A stretch of 64,000 nucleotides of DNA from Sinomonas notoginsengisoli. GTDB taxonomy: Bacteria > Actinomycetota > Actinomycetes > Actinomycetales > Micrococcaceae. Where the stretch lies: positions 62,001-126,000 of the forward strand of contig NZ_JAIZDP010000006.1 in the NCBI RefSeq assembly GCF_021554725.1, in the 5' to 3' direction. The notes under the pieces were generated by a model that did no database searches, was not told the origin of the DNA, and saw only the letters and a list, made by a program, of their open reading frames with translations. Below, one piece after another: positions 34,885 through 42,527 of the stretch. Made by a program: the position numbers and the translations under genes. How positions within the stretch are numbered: position 1 is the first letter of the stretch; each line of letters begins with the position of its first letter.

Positions 34885-35100
34885 TCAGCCCTTCCCCTGC
34901 TCCCTCTTCCGCCGCTCGGACTCCTCACGATGCCGGCGGATCTGCTCGTGGATGAGCTGCTCCTCCTCGGTGAAACGGAGGGCGTTGGCGTCGTCGCCAG
35001 AGTCGCCGGGGCCGTCGTTCTCCTGGGCTGCCGGGTACTCGACTCCTTCCTCGCCGGACGCGTCGGAGGGCTCGGGGGCGGTGGCGCGCTGCTCAGTCAT
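34885..35100 (-). CDS. Small acidic disordered protein with DSGDxAN...EEEQLI motif
   Basis: 71 aa, strongly acidic in the first two thirds, ending in a basic helix (IRRHREESERRKREQGKG). The segment DSGDDANALRFTEEEQLIHEQ is matched by DSGDQANDIRFSEEEQLIREQ in the 91-aa protein at 59884-60159, so this is a paralogous family. ATG at 35100 (MTEQ) is preceded by TACAGT at exactly 6 nt, a leaderless arrangement, and the gene is divergent from 35153. Function unknown. Confidence 0.75.
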   Translation of the reverse strand: MTEQRATAPEPSDASGEEGVEYPAAQENDGPGDSGDDANALRFTEEEQLIHEQIRRHREESERRKREQGKG

Positions 35101-35106
35101 GGCCAC

Positions 35107-35112
35107 ACTGTA
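35107..35112 (-). promoter_or_regulatory. -10 box (TACAGT) for the small acidic protein gene
   Basis: TACAGT on the minus strand, 6 nt before the ATG at 35100. Confidence 0.6.
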
Positions 35113-35139
35113 AACCCTGAAAGTGCCGTTGTCTGGGTT

Positions 35140-35145
35140 TAGGCT
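35140..35145 (+). promoter_or_regulatory. -10 box (TAGGCT) for start at 35153
   Basis: TAGGCT followed by 7 nt and GTG. It lies back to back with the minus-strand promoter; both fit in a 52-bp gap. Confidence 0.55.
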
Positions 35146-35152
35146 CGCAGGC

Positions 35153-36004
35153 GTGAGCGACTCCCCCACCCTCGGCATCACCGGCGTCACCGGGACCATC
35201 GGCGGCCAGGTCGCCCGGCTCCTCGCCGAGGCCGGCGAATCCCTCGTCCTGCTCGCGCGGAACCAGGCGAAGGCACCTGAGCTGCCGCGCGCCGTCGTGC
35301 GTCCCGCCGACTACGGGAACCGCAACCTCTGCGAGCACTCGCTCGAGGGGATCGAGACGCTCTTCATGGTCTCCGGCCGCGAGAGCGAGAACCGGATGGA
35401 GGAGCACCACAGCTTCATCGACGCAGCGGCGGCCGCGGGCGTGCGGCACATCGTCTACACGTCCTTCATGGGTGCCGCGCCGGACGCCACCTTCACCCTG
35501 GCCCGCGACCACTACGCCACCGAGGAGTACATCAAGGCCGCTGGCGTCTCCTATACGTTCCTACGCGACTGCCTCTACCTAGACTTCATCGACGCGATGA
35601 TTGGGGACGACGGCGTGATCCGCGGTCCCGCGGCGAACGGCGCCGTGGCGGGGGTCGCACAGGCAGACGTGGTGGCGTGCACGGTCGCGGTCCTGCGCGA
35701 CCCCGCAGCGCACGCCGGGGTGACCTACACCCTCACCGGGCCCGAGGCCCTCACGATGGCGCAGATCGCGCACATCGTCTCCACGGTCCGCGGCACGCAC
35801 GTGACCTTCCACAACGAGACCATCCCCGAGGCCTACGACTCCCGCAGGAAGTGGCCCGCCCCCGAGTGGCAGTACGACGCCTGGGTCTCCACGTACACGG
35901 CCATCGCGGCCGGAGAGATGGAGCACGTGACCGACGACGTCGAGACCCTCACCGGACGCCGGCCGTTGAGCCTGAAGGACGTGCTGCTCGGCTCGAGAGC
36001 CTAA
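35153..36004 (+). CDS. NmrA-like NAD(P)-dependent oxidoreductase (QorB-like)
   Basis: 283-aa atypical SDR. TLGITGVTGTIGGQVARLL is the TGxTGxxG dinucleotide loop; RHIVYTSFMGAAPDATFTLARDHYATEEYIK matches the QOR2/NmrA family; YTLTGPEALTMAQIA is the usual C-terminal substrate region. Likely an NADPH quinone or small-carbonyl reductase. GTG at 35153 chosen because it sits 7 nt after a -10 box; no Shine-Dalgarno supports the longer frame. Confidence 0.87.
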   Translation: MSDSPTLGITGVTGTIGGQVARLLAEAGESLVLLARNQAKAPELPRAVVRPADYGNRNLCEHSLEGIETLFMVSGRESENRMEEHHSFIDAAAAAGVRHIVYTSFMGAAPDATFTLARDHYATEEYIKAAGVSYTFLRDCLYLDFIDAMIGDDGVIRGPAANGAVAGVAQADVVACTVAVLRDPAAHAGVTYTLTGPEALTMAQIAHIVSTVRGTHVTFHNETIPEAYDSRRKWPAPEWQYDAWVSTYTAIAAGEMEHVTDDVETLTGRRPLSLKDVLLGSRA

Positions 36005-36084
36005 TTCGCCATTCAAGCCCCACCTGCCCTCCTCACCCGCCCAGAACAGCGGTACGGTTACGCTCAAGCGGCGGAAGGACGGCC

Positions 36085-36387
36085 ATGACACGCTTCCTGA
36101 TCACCTACCACGGCATGCCCTATCCCACCGCCGAGGTCATCACCTCCTCCCGCGGCCCGCTGAAGGCGTGGTGCGAGAAGAACCTCGGCAGGGCCATGGT
36201 TGACTTCGGCACACCGCTGTTCATCGCGGGACAGGTCTCGGAGGGCGAGCCGATGCCGTCCGTGGACATCAACGGCTACACGATCATCGAGGCCCGCTCG
36301 GCCGACGAGGCCCGGACAATGCTCGAAAATCACCCGTACATTGCGCGCGGTGCCACGATCCAGATCAACGAGTGCCTCGAGATGTGA
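36085..36387 (+). CDS. YCII-like small protein (copy 1)
   Basis: 100 aa, one ferredoxin-like domain of the YCII/DGPF type: FLITYHGMPYPTAEVI, FGTPLFIAGQV, INGYTIIEARSADEA, RGATIQINECLEM. GGAAGGACGGCC precedes the ATG. Paralogous and of identical length to 38558-38860, which lies beyond the subtilase. Cytosolic, function unknown; related proteins are often associated with ECF sigma factors. Confidence 0.8.
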   Translation: MTRFLITYHGMPYPTAEVITSSRGPLKAWCEKNLGRAMVDFGTPLFIAGQVSEGEPMPSVDINGYTIIEARSADEARTMLENHPYIARGATIQINECLEM

Positions 36388-36389
36388 GC

Positions 36390-36623
36390 TCAGCCCGCGG
36401 GGTGCCCGTGGCTGCACGTGTCCTGGCCCGGCGCGATGTCATGCCCCTGGATGCACGTGCGCGAGGGCGGCAGGTGATCCTCGTGCGAATGGAAGAACAG
36501 GCTGCTCGAGCCCTGGGCGATTCCGTCGCCCTCTCGCTGGGCCCAGCCATGATGGGTTCGCCGGTGCTCAGCGGCGGCCTGGTTGCTGGCTTCCTCGTGC
36601 TTGTGCGCGAACGGGTTCTTCAT
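36390..36623 (-). CDS. Small His-rich protein with C-x2-GH repeats
   Basis: 77 aa starting MKNPFAHKHEEASNQ, with two similar C-terminal motifs, CIQGHDI and CSHGHPA, separated by a short APGQDT linker. They could bind a metal through two Cys and several His. Weak GGTGGGAAC site upstream of the ATG at 36623. Ends 2 nt after the end of the convergent YCII-like gene. Function unknown; a real gene is likely but not certain. Confidence 0.5.
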   Translation of the reverse strand: MKNPFAHKHEEASNQAAAEHRRTHHGWAQREGDGIAQGSSSLFFHSHEDHLPPSRTCIQGHDIAPGQDTCSHGHPAG

Positions 36624-36764
36624 CGTTCCCACCGCCTCCACGGCCTGCCGGACCGCGGGACGCGGAGCCGATAAATCAGAGCCGATAGACAAGGATAGGC
36701 GCGATCCGGCATCGAAAGCGCCGCGCGGACGACGACGACGGCTCGCCCCCGCGTGCCGCGTCAC

Positions 36765-36950
36765 CTACGGCTTTTCCTCCCCACGCACGCCGAGGAGCCC
36801 GAGGACTCGGGCCACGGTGGCCGCTGCGTCGTCGAGCGCGGCACCGGAGCTGGCATGGGTCCCGTCCGTCGGGCCGCGCCCGATGCCCCACATCTCTTCT
36901 GAGCACCGGAACCCTCCGCACTGGCGGCAGAAGAGGAACTCGTGGCCCAT
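36765..36950 (-). CDS. Small CxxC zinc-ribbon-like protein
   Basis: 61 aa: MGHEFLFCRQCGGFRCSEEMWG contains a CxxC...C pattern and aromatic residues of a short zinc knuckle. It is followed by an Ala-rich helix (LDDAAATVARVLGLLGV). ATG at 36950 has GGAGAG about 10 nt upstream. Upstream of and divergent from the subtilase. No family recognised. Confidence 0.5.
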   Translation of the reverse strand: MGHEFLFCRQCGGFRCSEEMWGIGRGPTDGTHASSGAALDDAAATVARVLGLLGVRGEEKP

Positions 36951-37024
36951 GTTGCCTGCTCTCCGCCAGGAGTACGATCGGGGCACGCTCGGGGGTCGGG
37001 CCGCGCATTGAGGGGAGTACGACT

Positions 37025-38299
37025 GTGAAAAGGGCATTCGTGGCGAGTCTTGCGGCCTTAGGTATGGCGTTCGTTCCACTCGCGGTTGCACCTGCATCTG
37101 AGGCAGCTACTCCGCCATCGAACACCGCGCCCCCGAGCGTCGAGGGGCCCATTGCCAAGGGGCAGATCCTAGTCAAGTTCCGCGACGCCCGAGCCTCGGC
37201 CGGCGTTCTCCACCAGCACGGGCTCGGCGACGGCCCCGAGATCGGCAGCACCGGCGCCCACCTCATCAAGGTCCCCGCCGGCGCCGAGCTCCGGCTCGTG
37301 GCGGCACTCTCCAACAACCCGGCGGTCGAGTACGCCGAGCCGGACGCCATCGCGAGCGCCACGACGAACGATCAGTACTTTGACCGCCAATACGCGCTCC
37401 AGAACACCGGCCAGTCCTTCACCAACACGGCTGGCACCATCACGGTGCCCGCAGGCACGCCGCATGCTGATGTGCATGCCGTCGACGCATGGAACATCAC
37501 GACGGGCGGCGGGACCAAGGTCGCCGTCCTCGACACAGGCGTCGCCGCGGACAACCCGGACATCTGGTCGCAGGTCACAGCCAGCGCCAACTTCAGCACG
37601 TCGTCGACCCAGGACGACATGTACGGGCACGGCACCCACGTGGCTGGCATCGTCGCGGCCATCGCGAACAATGCGATGGGGGTCGCCGGCGTGTGTTATA
37701 CGTGCACCATCCTCAACGGCAAGGTCCTCGACGACAACGGATCCGGCACCTCCTCGGCCATTGCCCAGGGCATCGACTGGGCCGTCGCGAGCGGTGCGAA
37801 GGTCATCAACATGAGCCTGGCGATGCGCTTCGGTTCCACGACCCTCCAGACGGCGGTCAACAACGCCTGGAACAAAGGTGTGGTCATCGTTGCCGCAGCC
37901 GGGAACACGGGTGCTCAGTACAAGATGTACCCCGCCGCCTACAGCAACGTCATCGCCGTCGCGGCCACCGACAACAATGACGCCAAGGCCTCCTTCTCGA
38001 CCTACGGCGCCAAATGGGTGGACGTTGCAGCGCCGGGCGTGAGCGTCTACTCGACCTTCCCGAACCACCCGTTCGCCCTGCAGAACACCTACAACCGTTC
38101 ACAGGGCTATGACATCGGCAGCGGCACCTCGATGGCCTCGCCGATCGTTGCCGCCACGGCAGCGCTCGCCTGGAGCGCTCATTCCGGCTACACGAACGCT
38201 GACGTCCGGGCGAAGGTCGAGTCCAGCGCCGATAAGATCGCCGGCACCGGGTCCTACTGGGCCAACGGCCGGGTGAACGCGAACAACGCCGTCCACTAG
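37025..38299 (+). CDS. Secreted subtilisin-like serine protease (S8)
   Basis: 424-aa extracellular protease. Signal peptide about 1-28 (MKRAFVASLAALGMAFVPLA...ASEAA), then an inhibitor-type propeptide (about 40-115, GQILVKFRDARASAG ... AVEYAEPDAIA). The thermitase/subtilisin catalytic domain has D170 in AVLDTGVAADNPD, H202 in YGHGTHVAGIV and S369 in GSGTSMASPIVAA, plus an oxyanion-hole Asn in VAAAGNTG. Two Cys in VCYTC may be disulfide-linked. There is no C-terminal anchor, so it is freely secreted. GTG start after GGGGAG. Monocistronic. Confidence 0.95.
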   Translation: MKRAFVASLAALGMAFVPLAVAPASEAATPPSNTAPPSVEGPIAKGQILVKFRDARASAGVLHQHGLGDGPEIGSTGAHLIKVPAGAELRLVAALSNNPAVEYAEPDAIASATTNDQYFDRQYALQNTGQSFTNTAGTITVPAGTPHADVHAVDAWNITTGGGTKVAVLDTGVAADNPDIWSQVTASANFSTSSTQDDMYGHGTHVAGIVAAIANNAMGVAGVCYTCTILNGKVLDDNGSGTSSAIAQGIDWAVASGAKVINMSLAMRFGSTTLQTAVNNAWNKGVVIVAAAGNTGAQYKMYPAAYSNVIAVAATDNNDAKASFSTYGAKWVDVAAPGVSVYSTFPNHPFALQNTYNRSQGYDIGSGTSMASPIVAATAALAWSAHSGYTNADVRAKVESSADKIAGTGSYWANGRVNANNAVH

Positions 38300-38557
38300 G
38301 CCGTCCCGCGTTCCCCAGCTTTAGGCTTCAACCCACGGCGTGTCGCCCGATTCTGCAGCGTGGCGCGTCCAGTGCAGGTCCGAAGCTGGGGAGTTCGCAC
38401 CACGAGGCCCGGCTGGCCGCCTGCGGGCCCGCGCCGGTGACCAAGCGCGCACCAGCACCAACCCCCGCCTATGGCCCCATCGCTCTAACGGCCCATCGCC
38501 GCTGCGCCGTCCCGGTGCGATAGTGTGACGCCACGCACACCGGAAGGACGACTCCCC

Positions 38558-38860
38558 ATGGCACGGTTCCTCGTCACGTACCACGACATGCCGCACCCCT
38601 CACCGGAAGTGGTCGCAGCCAACCGCGCCGCCTTCCGTGCATGGGCAGAGGAGGCCCTCGGGGACGCCCTCGTGGATCCCGGCGCGCCCGTCTACCTCGC
38701 CGGCCAGCTGGCGAAGGGAAGCCCCGCCCCCCAGAGCGAGATCGCAGGCTTCTCGATCATCGAGGCGAAGTCGCTCGCCGACGCCCGCGACCTCCTCGCC
38801 GGGCACCCCTACCTGGACCGCGGGGCGACCATCCAGATCGACTGGTGCCTCGACGTCTGA
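38558..38860 (+). CDS. YCII-like small protein (copy 2)
   Basis: 100 aa; FLVTYHDMPHPSPEVV, PGAPVYLAGQLAKG, IAGFSIIEAKSLADA and RGATIQIDWCLDV align end to end with 36085-36387. GGAAGGACGACTCCCC precedes the ATG, again like copy 1. The duplicated genes flank the subtilase region. The preceding 258 bp (38300-38557) hold no gene, only a loose inverted repeat around CCCCAGCTT (38313) and AAGCTGGGG (38382). Confidence 0.82.
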   Translation: MARFLVTYHDMPHPSPEVVAANRAAFRAWAEEALGDALVDPGAPVYLAGQLAKGSPAPQSEIAGFSIIEAKSLADARDLLAGHPYLDRGATIQIDWCLDV

Positions 38861-38884
38861 CCGCCTCGGCCGTGGGCTCGGAGC

Positions 38885-39196
38885 TCATCCGAACGTGAAC
38901 GAGTAGGGGTCGACGCCGGTGCTCGCCGTGATCTCAAGGGTTCGCGTCAGTTGGGCGGTGCCGTCAAGGAGGACGTACGAGCGCGGCGGTCCGCCCACGC
39001 CCGGGTAGTTGACCTGCTTGGCACTCCCGAGGAACGTCTCGGGGGTGGTGCCGGCGACGGGTGCGCTGCTGGCGCCGTCGGACCAGGTCAGCCAAGCCTC
39101 CGCAATCCGCAGCCACGCACCGCTCCGAAGAGAGACCGTCCAGGCCCCGCCTGCGGCCGAGAGGACTGGACGGCTGACATCGGCCGCTCGCCACAA
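38885..39196 (-). CDS. Hypothetical protein, possible gene remnant
   Basis: 103-codon frame with protein-like composition (AWLRIAEAWLTWSDGASS, GVGGPPRSYVLLDGTAQLTR, STGVDPYSFTFG). The only starts are a TTG at 39196 with no ribosome site, or internal codons. It occupies the otherwise empty 38861-39207 interval and runs against the promoter region of the secreted protein gene at 39208. It may be the 3' end of a lost gene. Confidence 0.3.
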   Translation of the reverse strand: MWRAADVSRPVLSAAGGAWTVSLRSGAWLRIAEAWLTWSDGASSAPVAGTTPETFLGSAKQVNYPGVGGPPRSYVLLDGTAQLTRTLEITASTGVDPYSFTFG

Positions 39197-39207
39197 GGAA
39201 GTGCGCC

Positions 39208-39855
39208 ATGAGTTCTATCTTCGGTATGGCACGTTCGGCTCTGCGGGTCTGGGCTGCCGTGCTCGCGGGGCTTGCCCTCGCCTTCGGCGGCGTCGCCGCC
39301 GCAGCGTTCGCCTCCGGATCCACCGTCCAGCCGGTCTCCGACGCCAGGACCCCGGCCTGGACCGAGGGACGGACCGTGACCGTCCAGTACCCCCAGAACT
39401 TCTTCTGCGACACCAGCGTTCCCGCCTCCACAGCATCCGGCTGCGAGGTCGGCACTGCCGCCAACACCGGACCGGCGGCCAACGCGGACCGCTCGGTGCT
39501 GTACGTGCTCGTGCCACTCTTCAAGAATCCCAGCCCGGCTCCGATGTGCGCCGTCGCCAGCTGCCCCAACCACCCTATGGACATTGACCTCTCCCGCATT
39601 GCCGGGGCCCTCGGTACATCCCCTGGCGCCGTGGCATCCGTGCCGCTCCCCGCGCACAGCCACATCCTCGATGGGCCAGCAGGCGGCTGGTGGCAGGTCA
39701 AGGTCGTCGCAGTGACGACCCAGACGGCATGGGCACAGCTCGCGGCGGGCAAGTCGGAGGCCGCAATGAACACCCTGCTCGCGACGCCCGGCAGCGGCGT
39801 CGTGGGCCCGGTGCCCACCAACCTCTACCTGTTCTTCAACGTGGTGGGGCACTGA
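39208..39855 (+). CDS. Secreted protein of unknown function
   Basis: 215 aa. Signal peptide (LRVWAAVLAGLALAFGGVAAAAFASG), then a soluble domain with four cysteines (FFCDTS, SGCEVG, PMCAVASCPNHP, probably disulfides), PAHSHIL and a beta-rich end (WWQVKVVAVTT, VPTNLYLFFNVVGH). GGAAGTGCGCC precedes the ATG. The next gene starts 5 nt after its stop, and an ECF sigma/anti-sigma pair follows, which resembles the SigK-regulated secreted and membrane protein layout of mycobacteria, although no homology to MPT70 is claimed. Confidence 0.75.
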   Translation: MSSIFGMARSALRVWAAVLAGLALAFGGVAAAAFASGSTVQPVSDARTPAWTEGRTVTVQYPQNFFCDTSVPASTASGCEVGTAANTGPAANADRSVLYVLVPLFKNPSPAPMCAVASCPNHPMDIDLSRIAGALGTSPGAVASVPLPAHSHILDGPAGGWWQVKVVAVTTQTAWAQLAAGKSEAAMNTLLATPGSGVVGPVPTNLYLFFNVVGH

Positions 39856-39860
39856 GGACC

Positions 39861-40820
39861 ATGTCCGCCCATAACATCCTCTCGGCATCCCGCGTGCGCC
39901 AGTCGGCGCACCCGGGCTTCCGGGCAGTGCGCGCGCTGCCAACCACGGCGGCCCTCGCCGGGCTCGTCGCCGTCGCGGCGGGCCTGCTGCTCCCCTGGGT
40001 GACGGTGCTGCACGGTACCGCGCCCCTGAACGGCATCGCCGCCGGCGGGGGGACGATCGCCGGACTCGCCACGGCGTCCGCGCTGGTGCTCGTCGCGGCG
40101 CACCGCTACGGCTGGTCGCCCGGCCGCTGGCTCGCACTGGGCGGGGCAGCCGTCGCCGGGATGGGGTCCCTGTGGGTCGAGCGGTCCGTGGCGGACTACG
40201 CCGCAGATCCCGGCCCAGCCGCCGCGCTGGTCTCGCCCGTTCCGGGCCCGGGGCCGTGGGTGCTCGCTGCTGGGACCGTCCTCCTCGCGGGGGCCGCAGT
40301 CCTTCCGGTCCCGCACCGCTCCCGCAGCGCACGCTCCACCCGAACCAGCCTCGGCACCAGGCTCGGCCTCGCCGCGACTGCCTTTGTCGCCGGATGGATC
40401 CACCTGCTCCTCACCCCAGAGCATTGGGGCGAGTCCGCGCTGCTCGGCGCCGGATTCCTCGCGGCCGGGGTCCTGCAGCTCCTCCTCTCGATTGCTGTCG
40501 TGGTGCGCCCGGCCAACGCCGTGCACCTCACGCTCGTGGCGCTCAATGTGGCCCTCGTCGCGGTATGGCTCTACGCGGTGCTCGTCGGCCTCCCGTTCGG
40601 GGACGTCCACGACCACGGGAGCGAGCCAGGGCGGTCGGCCGAAGCAGGAGAACCGGTCACCGGCGTCGCACTAGTGACCGAGGCGGCCCAGATTGCAGGG
40701 GCGGTGTGGGCAGCCATCCTGGCCAGCCGCCCAATCCGCCCCCTGCCCGGCTCCGAAGTATTTGTGCAACCAGACCACCACATGCTCCACAGCGGGCATG
40801 CAGCAACCACCTCCCACTGA
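39861..40820 (+). CDS. Polytopic membrane protein of unknown function
   Basis: 319 aa with about eight hydrophobic helices (LAGLVAVAAGLLLPWVTVL, IAGLATASALVLVAAH, WVLAAGTVLLAGAAVLPV, LGLAATAFVAGWIHLLLTP, LLGAGFLAAGVLQLLLSIAVVV, LTLVALNVALVAVWLYAVLVG). It has a His-containing loop (FGDVHDHGSEPG) and a His-rich C-terminus (QPDHHMLHSGHAATTSH). TGAGGACC before the ATG overlaps the stop of the secreted protein gene, so the two are co-transcribed. The His clusters could bind a metal. Family not recognised. Confidence 0.75.
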   Translation: MSAHNILSASRVRQSAHPGFRAVRALPTTAALAGLVAVAAGLLLPWVTVLHGTAPLNGIAAGGGTIAGLATASALVLVAAHRYGWSPGRWLALGGAAVAGMGSLWVERSVADYAADPGPAAALVSPVPGPGPWVLAAGTVLLAGAAVLPVPHRSRSARSTRTSLGTRLGLAATAFVAGWIHLLLTPEHWGESALLGAGFLAAGVLQLLLSIAVVVRPANAVHLTLVALNVALVAVWLYAVLVGLPFGDVHDHGSEPGRSAEAGEPVTGVALVTEAAQIAGAVWAAILASRPIRPLPGSEVFVQPDHHMLHSGHAATTSH

Positions 40821-40835
40821 AGAAGGAGTGAAGCC

Positions 40836-40874
40836 ATGAGGACCACCGAGCGCCTCCCCGGACTACGCGAATAG
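40836..40874 (+). other. 12-codon upstream ORF with a strong ribosome site
   Basis: GAAGGAGTGAAGCC ATG, then codons for MRTTERLPGLRE and TAG, lying between the membrane protein gene and the sigma factor gene. The ribosome site is better than that of the sigma gene itself. It may be a regulatory leader peptide or a gene remnant. Confidence 0.35.
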
Positions 40875-40930
40875 TCGGTCCGCGTACCGCAATCGTGCTG
40901 AGGACATGAGAGGAAACGGTCAAGAGGCTC

Positions 40931-41533
40931 ATGCGCGGACGTGAGACAGTGGTCTACATGCCCGACCAGAGCAGCGGCGTCCCCGCCCCGGACCTCGACG
41001 AGCTGATGGCACGCGTAGCCCGAGCCGACCAGGAAGCCTTCGGGCACCTCTACGACGCCCTCGCGCCCCTGATCCATGGCCTCGTACTGCGCGTGGTCCG
41101 CGACCCGGCCCAGTCCGAGGAGGTCACCCAGGAGGTGTTCCTCGAGGTCTGGCAGCAGGCCAAGCGGTTCGACGCAGACCGGGGCCGGGCCAGGGCTTGG
41201 ATCACCGTCATGGCGCACCGCCGGGCTGTGGACCGCGTCCGCGCCGCGCAGGCCGCCACCGACCGGGACCTCCGGGAGGGCATCAAGGACTACCGCGAGA
41301 GCTACGACCACGTGGAGCACACCGTTGAGGTGGCTCTGGAGAGCGAGCGGGTCAACAAGGCCCTTGAGTCGCTGACCGAGGTGCAGCGGCAGGCCATCCG
41401 CCTCGCCTACTACGGCGGCTACACCTACGGCGAAGTTGCCAGCGCCCTGGGGCTTCCCCTGGGCACCGTGAAGACCAGAATCCGCGACGGAATGATCCGC
41501 CTGAGAGACGTGTTGGGAGTGAGCCATGGATGA
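40931..41533 (+). CDS. ECF RNA polymerase sigma factor, SigK/SigL-like
   Basis: 200 aa. Region 2: DQEAFGHLYDALAPLIHGL, DPAQSEEVTQEVFLEVWQQA, ARAWITVMAHRRAVDRVR. Region 4: LTEVQRQAIRLAYYGGYTYGEVASALGLPLGTVKTRIRDGM. The start could be ATG 40931 (AAGAGGCTC upstream) or ATG 40958; the first is kept. It overlaps the anti-sigma gene by 8 nt, the standard SigK-RskA organisation. Expected to be held inactive at the membrane by the next gene product. Confidence 0.93.
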   Translation: MRGRETVVYMPDQSSGVPAPDLDELMARVARADQEAFGHLYDALAPLIHGLVLRVVRDPAQSEEVTQEVFLEVWQQAKRFDADRGRARAWITVMAHRRAVDRVRAAQAATDRDLREGIKDYRESYDHVEHTVEVALESERVNKALESLTEVQRQAIRLAYYGGYTYGEVASALGLPLGTVKTRIRDGMIRLRDVLGVSHG

Positions 41534-42434
41534 CCAGCTGCACCTGCTGACCGGGGCCTACGCCCTCAACGCGCTCGACGGCGACGAGCGCCGCCGCTTC
41601 GAGCACACCCTCGGCTTCGGCGACGAGACCGCCGAGGAGGCACGCGAGCTCGCCGAGACGGCGGCCCTGCTCGCCGCCGGCACCAGGCCCGTTGCGCCGC
41701 CGCAGGACCTGAAGGCCCGACTCATGGCCCAGATCGCGGTGACGCCCCAGTTCGACGCGGTCGAGGAGCCCCACGCGGCCGCCCCTGCCCCTCCCCACGA
41801 CGCAGGGTCACGTCCCCACGACGCGTGGTCACCTCCCAGAGACGCAGGGTCGCCTCCGCACGACGCAGGGTCGCCTCCGCACGACGCGGGGTCACCTCAT
41901 CCCGGGGCGACCGTGACCGACCTGGGCGAGCGGCGCCGTCGTGCGCTGTGGAGCGTCCCGACCAAGTGGCTTGCGGCAGCCGCGGCTGTCCTGCTCGTGG
42001 CCACCGCCGCGGCCGGCACGTGGGCCGTGAATGCCCAGCGCCAGCGGGACGATGCCGTCCGCCAGCTTGCCCAGGCGTCCGATGCGCCCGGTGCCACGAT
42101 GGGGCGCATCCTCGCCGCCCCGGATGCGAAGGTCCAGGAGGCCAGCGTGCCCGGCGGAGGGACGGTGCTCATTGCCCACTCGCGGCGGGACGCGGTGGCC
42201 GGGGTCGTGACGATCGGCCTCCCGCAGCCCCCCTCCGGGCATGTCTATGAGCTCTGGCTCGGGGACACGGCCGGAGCGATGAAGCCAGCAGGCCTCGTGA
42301 ACGGCACCGGCACCACGTGGAACGAGCTCACAGGTGGGATCGGCTCGGCAGCGGCCCTCGGAGTGACGGTAGAGCCGGCGGGCGGCTCGCAGCAGCCCAC
42401 CACCGCCCCGCTCCTGGTCGAAGCCTTCTCCTGA
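41526..42434 (+). CDS. RskA-family anti-sigma factor with a tandem-repeat linker
   Basis: 302 aa. The N-terminal sigma-binding domain has the RskA pattern LLTGAYALNALDGDERRRFEHTL and lacks the zinc HxxxCxxC. One membrane helix is present at about 143-163 (WLAAAAAVLLVATAAAGTWAV). The extracytoplasmic RskA domain includes VPGGGTVLIAHSRRDAVAGVV, PPSGHVYELWLGD and VTVEPAGGS. Between the sigma domain and the helix is a hydrophilic linker of five 7-residue units (HDAGSPP type), encoded by five 21-bp repeats at 41796-41900. The linker length would affect the reach of the cytosolic domain and may vary between strains. Confidence 0.92.
   Translation: MDDQLHLLTGAYALNALDGDERRRFEHTLGFGDETAEEARELAETAALLAAGTRPVAPPQDLKARLMAQIAVTPQFDAVEEPHAAAPAPPHDAGSRPHDAWSPPRDAGSPPHDAGSPPHDAGSPHPGATVTDLGERRRRALWSVPTKWLAAAAAVLLVATAAAGTWAVNAQRQRDDAVRQLAQASDAPGATMGRILAAPDAKVQEASVPGGGTVLIAHSRRDAVAGVVTIGLPQPPSGHVYELWLGDTAGAMKPAGLVNGTGTTWNELTGGIGSAAALGVTVEPAGGSQQPTTAPLLVEAFS
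41796..41900 (+). repeat. Five tandem 21-bp repeats inside the anti-sigma gene
   Basis: Units at 41796, 41817, 41838, 41859 and 41880, each 21 bp, pattern CACGACGC-rG-GGTCrCCTCC-type. They keep the reading frame and encode HDAGSRP, HDAWSPP, RDAGSPP, HDAGSPP and HDAGSPH. Related in register to the intergenic repeat at 8739-8780. Confidence 0.88.
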
Positions 42435-42437
42435 GTC

Positions 42438-42455
42438 GGCCGCCCTCTGGCGGCC
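42438..42455. terminator. Short hairpin after the anti-sigma gene
   Basis: GGCCGCC / GGCGGCC arms with a CTCT loop, 3 nt after the stop. Plausible weak terminator. Confidence 0.4.
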
Positions 42456-42527
42456 CTCACGAGAGCGCCAGGCCGTGGATAAGGCCTACAGTGGCTACCG
42501 GCGGGTAACAATGGCACACTCGATGCC

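Noticed and set aside
38313-38390. Terminator formed by CCCCAGCTT and AAGCTGGGG
   Set aside because: The arms are only 9 bp with a loop of about 60 nt, too weak for a terminator call.
39088-40332. 414-codon minus-strand frame
   Set aside because: Shadow of the secreted and membrane protein genes; low-complexity Arg/Gly sequence.
41796-41900. CRISPR-like array
   Set aside because: The 21-bp units are contiguous with no spacers and remain in a coding frame.
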